Part shown: positions 34,419 through 41,536 of the stretch, in pieces
Numbering within the stretch: position 1 is the stretch's first letter
How the letters are laid out: each line of letters begins with the position of its first letter
NCBI RefSeq assembly: GCF_004766045.1
Contig: NZ_SPQQ01000003.1
Location: 744,001-808,000, forward strand
DNA length: 64,000 nt
Direction: 5' to 3'
Origin: Desulfosporosinus fructosivorans
GTDB taxonomy: Bacteria; Bacillota; Desulfitobacteriia; Desulfitobacteriales; Desulfitobacteriaceae
Translations under genes and position numbers: made by a program
Notes under the pieces: model-generated
Databases searched by the model: none
Told to the model about the DNA's origin: nothing
The model's input: the letters and a program-made list of their open reading frames with translations, nothing else

Positions 34419-35642
34419 GTGAGCTGTATGTTTAAGCGGATTAGAGAACATCTAGCAAGAGGATTAAAAGCAAAGCATGTTCGCCATCAGAAGCATAAGG
34501 GATTACAAGAATGCCATCATGAATGTGAGCAACAACAGGAGTTATTCTGTCATCACCAGGAATTCGTGAGAAAGCACCGTGAATTCACTCAGTATCATAA
34601 GTCCCTTCGTTTTCTGCGTCCGGTTAGTATTGTATTTAATTTAATCATTATATACTTACTATTTAGATGGGTAGGTATCAAATCAATCAGCATGTTCTTC
34701 GCAGTATTTTTAATTATTAAAGAAGTCTTGCAATTTTCGTTTCTTTGGCGCTTAGAAAAACGAGTTTTCGCGCCAATTGATAAACTCAAAGTTGGTGTGG
34801 AAGAGATTTCTAGAGGTAATTATAATGTAAAAGTTGAGAGAGATATCGTCGCTGACTTAGGTTTTATTGGGTTGTTGGTCGATTCGTTTAATGAAATGGC
34901 TCAAAAATTACAGGCGAGTGAGATATTAAAGTCTGAGTATGAAGAAAATCGTAAGACCCTTATTGCCAATATTTCTCATGATCTTAAGACACCCATCTCA
35001 TCTGTGCAAGGGTATATTGAAGCAATCCAAGACGGAGTTGTCATATCACCCGAGAAAATTGCTAAGTACCTCAAAACGATTTACCAGAATACAGTTTATA
35101 TGGATAAACTAATTGATGATCTTTTCTTATTTTCTAAATTAGATTTGCAAAAACTTGATTTTCGCTTTGAACGTGTTCTAATAGGTGCTTTTATGCATGA
35201 TTTAATGGAAGAATTCCAATTTGAGCTTGAAGAAAAACAATTGAATTTTCACTATGTCAATAAAATGGAGAGCGACTGTCTTGTTTCTATCGATCGGAAA
35301 AGAATCCATCAGGCTTTCAGAAATGTGATTGGAAATGCTGTAAAATATGGAGCAGATAAGGATTTGACCATAAGGATTGAAATGAAAAGACACCTTGATA
35401 GCTTTATTGTCATTAACATAGCAGACAATGGCCCCGGAATCTCTGCGGAAAAACTTCCTCATATCTTCAATAGATTTTATAGAATTGATAACGAGCGAAC
35501 AAAGGACCTGATGAGTACTGGACTTGGGCTAGCCATTGCCAAGGAACTCGTGCAAGCTCATGGGGGGTCAATTACGGTAGTAAGTATTGAAAAGGAATCC
35601 ACATGTTTTACAATACTGCTACCAGTCATAGAAGAAGCGTAA
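34419..35642 (+). CDS. Sensor histidine kinase with His-rich N-terminus
   Basis: The 407-residue kinase has an N-terminal segment of about 60 residues rich in His, Cys and Gln/Glu (KHVRHQKHKG, CHHECEQQQ, FCHHQEFVRKHREF). Two closely spaced TM helices (about 66-108) with hardly any external loop, HAMP (about 112-165), HisKA with H187 (ISHDLKTPISS) and HATPase (NVIGNAVKYGADK, NGPGIS, STGLGLAIAKE) follow. With so little outside the membrane, the signal is probably read inside the cell or within the membrane; the His-rich tail could bind metal. GTG 34419 lies ten bases after AAAGGAAG; ATG 34428 is the alternative. The regulator gene follows. Confidence 0.88.
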   Translation: MSCMFKRIREHLARGLKAKHVRHQKHKGLQECHHECEQQQELFCHHQEFVRKHREFTQYHKSLRFLRPVSIVFNLIIIYLLFRWVGIKSISMFFAVFLIIKEVLQFSFLWRLEKRVFAPIDKLKVGVEEISRGNYNVKVERDIVADLGFIGLLVDSFNEMAQKLQASEILKSEYEENRKTLIANISHDLKTPISSVQGYIEAIQDGVVISPEKIAKYLKTIYQNTVYMDKLIDDLFLFSKLDLQKLDFRFERVLIGAFMHDLMEEFQFELEEKQLNFHYVNKMESDCLVSIDRKRIHQAFRNVIGNAVKYGADKDLTIRIEMKRHLDSFIVINIADNGPGISAEKLPHIFNRFYRIDNERTKDLMSTGLGLAIAKELVQAHGGSITVVSIEKESTCFTILLPVIEEA

Positions 35643-35682
35643 TCAGATACACTGCTAGGGATGATTAGAGAAGAGGGTATAA

Positions 35683-36369
35683 ATGAAACGAATTCTAATT
35701 ATCGAAGATGATCTAAACATTGCTGAATTAGAACGAGACTATTTGCAATTAAATGGGTATGAAGTAGATATAGTCCAAGATGGGATAAAGGGTCTAGAAA
35801 AGGCTCTAACGGGCCTCTACAATGTTATTATTGTAGATTTAATGTTGCCTGGTAAGGACGGATATCAAATTACAAAGGAAATTCGAGATAAATTCGAGAT
35901 TCCGGTGCTCATTGTATCCGCCAAAAATGAAGATATTGATAAAATTAGAGGATTAGGTTTTGGCGCCGATGATTACCTAACGAAACCCTTCAGTCCTGCG
36001 GAGTTAGTAGCTAGAGTCAAATCTCATATTGTAAGATATGAACGGCTTAAAGGTAAAATAGTTGCGTGTGAAGTAATAAATCATAAGGGCCTTGAAATAA
36101 ATACATCCGCCCATAAAGTCTTTGTTAACGGAAAAGAAGTCCAGTTGACGACAACAGAATATAGCCTGCTCGTGTTTTTTGCTACAAATCCAAACATTGT
36201 ATTTAGCAAAGAACATATCTTCGAAACAATATGGGGGGATGAATCCCTCGGAGATAGTGCAACTGTATCAGTGCATGTCCAGAAGATCAGAAAAAAGATT
36301 GAAAGAGACTCATCCAATCCAGAATATATCGAAACCCTTTGGGGCGCGGGATATAGGTTTAATTCATAA
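35683..36369 (+). CDS. OmpR/PhoB-family response regulator
   Basis: The 228-residue protein has a receiver domain with the acidic pair E8-D9 and phospho-acceptor D52 (VDLMLPGKDG), K102-type lysine in TKPF, and a C-terminal winged helix (VQLTTTEYSLLVFF, VSVHVQKIRKKIE, TLWGAGYRF). It is the obvious partner of the kinase 40 bases upstream. Targets probably include the operon itself. SD AGAGGG precedes ATG 35683. Confidence 0.95.
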   Translation: MKRILIIEDDLNIAELERDYLQLNGYEVDIVQDGIKGLEKALTGLYNVIIVDLMLPGKDGYQITKEIRDKFEIPVLIVSAKNEDIDKIRGLGFGADDYLTKPFSPAELVARVKSHIVRYERLKGKIVACEVINHKGLEINTSAHKVFVNGKEVQLTTTEYSLLVFFATNPNIVFSKEHIFETIWGDESLGDSATVSVHVQKIRKKIERDSSNPEYIETLWGAGYRFNS

Positions 36370-36522
36370 CCTTGGTGTCTACAGTTAACGCAACCATTCG
36401 AGCAAGAAATGCAAAAATTCAAGCCTAAATTTAATAGAACGATGCATGCATTTAATAAAACCTTCCTAGGTAATTTCTGGTGTGATTTATACAATTGTAG
36501 GGTTAATAACCCTTGTGGAATA

Positions 36523-36556
36523 AGAAAAGAGGCTAACGTGAATTAGCCTCTTTTCT
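36523..36556. terminator. Bidirectional terminator between regulator and mocR-like gene
   Basis: A perfect 14-bp stem AGAAAAGAGGCTAA / TTAGCCTCTTTTCT (36523-36536, 36543-36556) sits between convergent genes. Its A-rich 5' flank and T-rich 3' arm allow function in both directions. A smaller hairpin AGGGTTAATAACCCT lies just before it at about 36499. Confidence 0.85.
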
Positions 36557-36634
36557 GGGTGTAAATTTAAGTGAACTTTGAGTTTGAACCTCTTAACGGA
36601 ACCCGTTAGAATTGTAATTGAGGTAGCTTCTTAT

Positions 36635-38200
36635 TCACACTAGAGGATTATTAAAGAGAGGTCGATTCGTCTTATCCTTAGGGCGAGGCTGAATTAAGAT
36701 CTCAGTTATAGCTTCGCAGAGCCGTCGAATTCCTTCTAGAATCGTTGCTTCTGGGTGACGACTGAAACAAAGTCTAATTCGGTCTGTGCCACCAGGGTTA
36801 ATGAAAAAGGCATTTCCAGGGACGAAGGTAATTTTCTTCTCGGCCGCCTTGGTAAGGAGTGTCGCAGCTTTCATTCCGGGGGGCAGTTCGCACCATAAGT
36901 AATAACCACCCTCAGGCACAGACCAGGTTAGTCCTGACGGTGCAAGCTTCGTTAAAGCTGAAACCATGGTATCGCGTTGAATCCTATAATGATTTCTGAC
37001 CTTTATAAGGTGTTGGTCCAATAGTCCCTGCTGGCAGAATTCAGTCATCATCCACTGAGTAGTGGTGCTGGTATGAAGATCGACATGCTGTTTGGCAAGG
37101 GTCAAATGCTCCAATACCGAAGGAGGTGCTACACACCAACCTAGGCGGAGACCAGGAAACAGTATTTTAGAAAATGTTCCCAAATAGATAACGTGTTCGT
37201 GTTCATCCAAGGATTTAAGGGAAGGGGATAGTTTACCTTCATAATAGAGTTCACTATAGGGGTCATCTTCCACAATCGGTATATGATATTGATACGCCAA
37301 TCTGAGGAGCTCTTGGCGTCGGGACAGACTCATCTTATGGCCAGATGGATTTTGAAAGGTCGGGAGTGTGTAAATGAATTTGGGGCGATGCCGTGCGAGA
37401 ATCTGTTCTAATAAATCGGTTCTTAAGCCTTCTTGATCCATAGGTACAGTTAGAATTCGGGCACCTGCTGCTTTGAAAACCCCAATAGCTCCTAAGAAGG
37501 ACGGTTCTTCCATCACGATGTAGTCCCCCGGTTCTAAGAAGACTTTGGCAAGCAAATCTAGCCCTTGTTGAGAACCTGATAAAATCATAACTCGTTCTGC
37601 TTGGGTATGGATGCCGCGCTGAGCCAGCCAAGTTGCTATGTATTCCCGTAGAGGGTAATGCCCCATTGTGGGCCCATATTCAAAGGCCTGCCAGTTACCT
37701 GAACTTATGACTTGCTGACCTATCTGACTAAATTCCTCTAGTGGAAAGTACTCACCAGCCGGTGATCCCAAGGCAAAGGATATCTGATCTTCCTCACCAA
37801 TTTCAGTCAGAATGGAAGCTAAGACAGGATTGTACATGCGCTCTGACTGCCTGGAATAAAAGTTCTGCCAAGACATAGGTTGAACCGGTGTAGGTAGTAA
37901 TCCGTAATTGTCTTCGATGCCTGATAGATGGTCAAAAAAGCGATCTGTGGAGGACAGGGAAGAACTCACTATCGTTCCTTTGCCCACATGTGACTGAATT
38001 AAGCCATCCGCTTCCAATTCGTGGTAAGCATTGACTATTGTAGTGCGGTTTACCCCTAAAGTGCTGGCAAACTTTCTCTCAGGGGGAAGGCGAAAACCAG
38101 GAGAGAGTTCATTTGCCAGGATAAGTTGCCGGATTTGGTTCCTAATTTGCAAGTATAGTGGTGTCTTAAGGGAACGGTCTAAATGCAGTTCCATGGTCAT
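36635..38200 (-). CDS. MocR-type regulator (GntR DNA-binding + aminotransferase domain)
   Basis: The 521-residue protein joins an N-terminal GntR winged helix (PLYLQIRNQIRQLILANE, VNRTTIVNAYHELEADGLI) to a fold-type I aminotransferase-like domain (SGSQQGLDLLAK, YTLPTFQNPSG, EDDPYSELYYEG, LGTFSKILFPGLRLGW). The PLP lysine in TFSK is present. MocR proteins use the aminotransferase domain to sense PLP or an amino compound and bind direct repeats. ATG 38200 follows AAAGGGG. The next gene upstream encodes a free aminotransferase very similar to this domain, with a direct repeat at its promoter (39541-39575), so it is the likely target. Confidence 0.92.
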   Translation of the reverse strand: MTMELHLDRSLKTPLYLQIRNQIRQLILANELSPGFRLPPERKFASTLGVNRTTIVNAYHELEADGLIQSHVGKGTIVSSSLSSTDRFFDHLSGIEDNYGLLPTPVQPMSWQNFYSRQSERMYNPVLASILTEIGEEDQISFALGSPAGEYFPLEEFSQIGQQVISSGNWQAFEYGPTMGHYPLREYIATWLAQRGIHTQAERVMILSGSQQGLDLLAKVFLEPGDYIVMEEPSFLGAIGVFKAAGARILTVPMDQEGLRTDLLEQILARHRPKFIYTLPTFQNPSGHKMSLSRRQELLRLAYQYHIPIVEDDPYSELYYEGKLSPSLKSLDEHEHVIYLGTFSKILFPGLRLGWCVAPPSVLEHLTLAKQHVDLHTSTTTQWMMTEFCQQGLLDQHLIKVRNHYRIQRDTMVSALTKLAPSGLTWSVPEGGYYLWCELPPGMKAATLLTKAAEKKITFVPGNAFFINPGGTDRIRLCFSRHPEATILEGIRRLCEAITEILIQPRPKDKTNRPLFNNPLV

Positions 38201-38306
38201 AACCCCTTTGATCTTATGTTGGATGTGTTCATTTGGGATAATTAATATTTTGATCGTATTTCGAACCCGAACTCCGAACCCGAACCACGTCCTTCAAAGT
38301 GCGTTG

Positions 38307-39482
38307 CTAGTTAACCTTCATAATAGCTGCAAGGCGATTTATTCCTTGTTTTATCTGTTCTGGTGTGGGATTGGAAAAATTTAATCTCATGCTGCTATTA
38401 CTCTCGCCGTTCGCAAAAAAATGAATACCAGGCACATAGGCTACTTTGGCTGCTGCTGCCCGTGGCAGGAGTTGATCAGTATCATAGCCTTCGGGTAGGG
38501 TCAGCCATATAAACATGCCTCCGGTTGGTTCTGTCCACCTAGCTTGGGTGGGAAAGGCAAACTTGAGTTCCTGTAGCATTAGATCTCGTCGTAGTTTATA
38601 GGTTTGTCGAATCTTCTCGACGTGTTCGGCCGCGCTAAAATGGGTCAAGTAGTAGTGAGTAGCCCGCTGTAAGAGGGTACTGGTGTGCAAATCAGTTCCT
38701 TGTTTGGCCACAGTCAGTTTAGCTATTATTTTTTGGTCAGCGACGATCCAACCTAACCTTAGCCCAGGGGCGAGGGTCTTAGAAAAGGTGCCAAGGTAAA
38801 TCACTTCATCTTCGGCAGCCAAAGACTTGATTGACGGTAATATTGGACCCTCATAGCGTAGTTCACCGTAGGGGTCATCTTCTATCAATGGGATTCCGTA
38901 CTGGCTAGCTAGGCGTGCAACTGCTTGCCGTTCTTCAAGCGTGAAAGTGGTGCCAGTCGGATTCTGATAGGTGGGAGCAAGGTAGATGAGCTTGGGACCG
39001 TGCTGCTTAATAGATGATTCGAGGTCCGGGAGGTTGATTCCTCCTTCATTTGTAAGGAATGACTTAAAATTGGCCTGGTAACTACGAAAGGTTTGGATGG
39101 CTCCGAGATAACTGGGATTTTGTAAAAGTACAACATCCCCTGGATTCAGGAATAGTTTGGCAATTAGGTCTAGTCCTTGCTGTGACCCATTTGTGAGGAA
39201 AATGTTATCGGCTTCAGCCTTAATTCCTTTGGCACGCATTTGAGCCGCTATCTCCTCGCGCAGGGGTAAATAACCCTCGGTAGTACCGTATTGTAGGACA
39301 GAAGGGTCTCCAGCCCCTAAAACACGATCATACGATTCCCGGATATCAGTAAGTGGAAACAATTCTGGAGCTGGAAGGCCGCCTGCAAAAGAAATTACAT
39401 TTGGTTGTTCGGTCACCTTCAAGATCTCCCGAATAGCAGAATTCTCCATGTGGTTAACACGATCTGCATAGACATGCATCAT
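38307..39482 (-). CDS. PLP-dependent aminotransferase (2-aminoadipate/aromatic, LysN-like)
   Basis: The 391-residue enzyme is a class I/II aminotransferase: FAGGLPAPELFP, LTNGSQQGLDLIAKLF, LAPTYQNPTG, EDDPYGELRYEG and the PLP lysine in LGTFSKTLAPGLRLGW. Closest remembered relatives act on 2-aminoadipate, branched-chain or aromatic amino acids, so the substrate stays open. It parallels the C-terminal domain of the adjacent MocR regulator almost motif for motif. SD GAGGGGGAG precedes tandem ATG codons (39482, 39479). A strong promoter with an upstream direct repeat lies at 39513-39575. Confidence 0.92.
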   Translation of the reverse strand: MMHVYADRVNHMENSAIREILKVTEQPNVISFAGGLPAPELFPLTDIRESYDRVLGAGDPSVLQYGTTEGYLPLREEIAAQMRAKGIKAEADNIFLTNGSQQGLDLIAKLFLNPGDVVLLQNPSYLGAIQTFRSYQANFKSFLTNEGGINLPDLESSIKQHGPKLIYLAPTYQNPTGTTFTLEERQAVARLASQYGIPLIEDDPYGELRYEGPILPSIKSLAAEDEVIYLGTFSKTLAPGLRLGWIVADQKIIAKLTVAKQGTDLHTSTLLQRATHYYLTHFSAAEHVEKIRQTYKLRRDLMLQELKFAFPTQARWTEPTGGMFIWLTLPEGYDTDQLLPRAAAAKVAYVPGIHFFANGESNSSMRLNFSNPTPEQIKQGINRLAAIMKVN

Positions 39483-39512
39483 ATTTTACTCCCCCTCACG
39501 TGGTTTTAGCTT

Positions 39513-39541
39513 ATTATATGGGGGAGATTACCAGCGTGCAA
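39513..39541 (-). promoter_or_regulatory. Promoter of the aminotransferase gene
   Basis: On the minus strand TTGCAC (39541-39536) and TATAAT (39518-39513) are separated by exactly 17 bases, giving a leader of about 25 bases. Confidence 0.8.
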
Positions 39542-39575
39542 CATCCAATTGGATGATTATATAAGACATCCAATT
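39541..39575. promoter_or_regulatory. Direct repeat, probable MocR operator
   Basis: ACATCCAATT occurs at 39541-39550 and again at 39566-39575, a 25-base period. The first copy is also half of the perfect palindrome CATCCAATTGGATG (39542-39555). The element abuts the -35 box of the aminotransferase promoter. A further TTGGATGT is at 38219-38226, in the leader of the mocR-like gene. Direct repeats are typical MocR (GabR, PdxR) sites. Confidence 0.65.
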
Positions 39576-39814
39576 TGTGCGTTTCAATTGTTTACCCTGA
39601 ATTTTGCTGAGTCTTCCATGGCTCGTGATTCTTGAGAAAACGTCTCTTTCATGGTATATTATCAGTTAGTCAAGAAGAAATACTGGCATTAATTTAAGTA
39701 TTAATACGTATCATTAGAAAGTATTGGCTAAGTGATAACCAGTGCCTTTTTCCTGTGAAAGGAGGAAAGCCAAGCCTTTGGACCAGTCACAATTTGTAGA
39801 AACGAGATGATAAT
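39576..39814. other. Upstream region of uppP, nothing recognised
   Basis: The stretch is AT-rich with no supported gene. It contains AAAGGAGGAAAG near 39760, which looks like an SD but has no start codon at a suitable distance in a long frame. A possible short hairpin (CTTTTTCCT with AGGAGGAAAG) was seen. No known riboswitch could be assigned. Confidence 0.4.
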
Positions 39815-40615
39815 TTGAACGACTTTCTAAGTGCCTTAATTCTAGGAATTGTAGAAGGGATAACCGAATTTCTCCCCATCTCCTCGACTGGGCACCTTAT
39901 TATTGTGAACCAGTTTGTTGGGTTCAGTGAACAATTCGCGAATATGTTTAACGTGGTAATCCAACTTGGGGCCATTCTTTCGGTAGTAGTTTACTTTAGA
40001 AAACGACTTATTCCATCAGGTCGTAACAAACCATTAGAAAATCAGAGGATTTTTGACCTCTGGAAAAAGACTATTGCGGGAGTGATTCCTGCGCTGGCAA
40101 TCGGGTTCCTCCTAGGCGATTACATAGAAGAACGTTTATTTAACACGACAGTTGTTGCACTGGCCCTAATAGTTGGTGGGCTAATTCTACTGTATATCGA
40201 GAATAGGAAACCATTAAATAGAATAACCTCAGTTGAATATCTGACTTATAAAACGGCGATATTAATAGGCTTTATTCAGTGTTTGGCAATGATTCCTGGT
40301 ACGTCACGCTCAGCGGCAACCATTATCGGAGCAATGCTACTAGGAGCTTCTAGGATTGTAGCGGCGGAATTCTCTTTCTTTTTGGCAATTCCTACGATGG
40401 CAGCTGCCTCTGGTTACACATTATTAAAGAGTGGGATGTTATTGTCGACACATGAGTTCCTTGTTGTAGCTTGTGGGTTCATCGTATCCTTTGCTGTAGC
40501 TTGGCTTGTCATTGCTGGGTTAATGAATTACATCAGTAAAAGGAATTTTAAACCGTTTGGCTATTACAGAATTGTGCTTGGAATTATTGTCCTTGCGTAT
40601 TTTTTCTTAATATAG
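39815..40615 (+). CDS. uppP: Undecaprenyl-diphosphatase
   Basis: UppP (BacA) removes a phosphate from undecaprenyl diphosphate outside the membrane, recycling the lipid carrier for cell wall synthesis, and confers bacitracin resistance. The 266-residue membrane protein has the two active-site motifs EGITEFLPISSTGHLI (14-29) and PGTSRSAATI in the second half, and about eight TM segments. The start is a TTG at 39815 with a weak GAGATGA SD; the N-terminal sequence NDFLSALILGIVEG aligns well with the family, so this start is preferred. A strong terminator follows at 40643. Confidence 0.95.
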   Translation: MNDFLSALILGIVEGITEFLPISSTGHLIIVNQFVGFSEQFANMFNVVIQLGAILSVVVYFRKRLIPSGRNKPLENQRIFDLWKKTIAGVIPALAIGFLLGDYIEERLFNTTVVALALIVGGLILLYIENRKPLNRITSVEYLTYKTAILIGFIQCLAMIPGTSRSAATIIGAMLLGASRIVAAEFSFFLAIPTMAAASGYTLLKSGMLLSTHEFLVVACGFIVSFAVAWLVIAGLMNYISKRNFKPFGYYRIVLGIIVLAYFFLI

Positions 40616-40642
40616 TCTTAGCTCTACTTTAGTTGGAAAGTG

Positions 40643-40703
40643 AGATACGCAAAAAAAGTGCACCTTTAATGAAAGACTAAAAGGTGCACTTTTTTGCGTA
40701 TCT
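40643..40703 (+). terminator. Terminator of uppP
   Basis: A stem of about 23 bp (40643-40666 with 40681-40703) carries an A7/T6 run inside its arms. It lies 28 bases after the uppP stop. Confidence 0.8.
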
Positions 40704-40767
40704 GAATGTAGGATTTAAAGAATAGGGGCAAGATGCATCGGGCCCTTCAAATTTGTAATTTGGGCCA

Positions 40768-40796
40768 TTGACCAAGTGGTCAGAGAGAGGTATAAT
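40768..40796 (+). promoter_or_regulatory. Promoter of the MacB-like exporter operon with palindromic operator
   Basis: TTGACC (40768-40773), 17-base spacer, TATAAT (40791-40796). The -35 box is covered by the perfect palindrome TGACCAAGTGGTCA (40769-40782), typical of a TetR-family repressor site. No TetR gene is in the window. A degraded copy of this promoter is at 45307-45335. Confidence 0.75.
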
Positions 40797-40831
40797 TCTG
40801 ATATATTCAGCAAGATGGATGGAGGATCAGG

Positions 40832-41536
40832 ATGGACGTTCTTATGGAAGGCACAAATATCCGCAAACGTTACCGTACTGGCGAAGTAGAAGTCGAAGTT
40901 TTAAAGGGAATCGACTTCCAGATCTTCCAAGGGGAATTCATTGTTATTTTGGGCCAAAGTGGTTCTGGCAAAACAACGTTACTCAATATTATTGGAGGCA
41001 TGACCCAGGCTTCCAGCGGTGAGCTTAATTACAAGGGACAACCCATTCATTCAATTGATGATCAACAACTGACACTTTATCGAAGGAACGAGGTCGGGTT
41101 TGTTTTTCAGAACTACAACTTAATGCCAAATCTCACAACCTATGAAAACGTTAAACTAGCTGTAGAAATTGCTCAGAATCCACTCTCTGTTTCAGACGTT
41201 CTTAGAGAAGTTGGAATTGAGGAATGGTCAGATCATTTTCCATCCCAACTCTCTGGGGGACAGCAGCAGCGGGTGGCTATCGCCCGGGCAATTGTTAAAA
41301 ATCCTGAATTGCTGCTGTGTGATGAACCAACTGGGGCCTTGGATATTCAAACCGGTGTTCAGGTTTTAAAAGCGTTACAGAAGTTGAACCGCGTCTACCA
41401 TAAAACCGTAATGATTATCACCCATAATGCCGAAATCGCCAAAATGGCCAATAGGGTTTTTTATTTGAAAGACGGTCTGCTTGATTGTGTCAAAGTCAAC
41501 GAGAATCCACTGGATCCTGAGGACATCTCATGGTAA
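40832..41536 (+). CDS. ABC transporter ATPase, LolD/MacB type
   Basis: The 234-residue ATPase has Walker A GQSGSGKT (41-48), signature [15 protein letters not shown], Walker [13 protein letters not shown] and the H-loop ITHN, all typical of the LolD/MacB/FtsE-like group that drives mechanotransmission rather than classical transport. Start ATG follows GATGGAGG. The last codons (ISW) overlap the start of the permease gene by seven bases. It is the only intact ATPase for two permease copies in this region. Confidence 0.94.
   Translation: MDVLMEGTNIRKRYRTGEVEVEVLKGIDFQIFQGEFIVILGQSGSGKTTLLNIIGGMTQASSGELNYKGQPIHSIDDQQLTLYRRNEVGFVFQNYNLMPNLTTYENVKLAVEIAQNPLSVSDVLREVGIEEWSDHFPSQLSGGQQQRVAIARAIVKNPELLLCDEPTGALDIQTGVQVLKALQKLNRVYHKTVMIITHNAEIAKMANRVFYLKDGLLDCVKVNENPLDPEDISW

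Noticed and set aside
34415..34435. Six-codon leader peptide (MGELYV) overlapping the kinase start
   Set aside because: It has an SD in reach, but the same SD serves the kinase start codon GTG 34419; nothing supports separate translation.
36081..36494. 137-codon minus-strand frame overlapping the OmpR-type regulator
   Set aside because: Most of it is the reverse of the regulator's DNA-binding domain, with no SD and a cysteine-rich, unnatural composition.
39690..39800. Cyclic di-GMP riboswitch before uppP
   Set aside because: A GGAAAGCC word recalls the GCAAAGCC of that class, but the GCACAG-GCAAACC half and the proper stems are missing.
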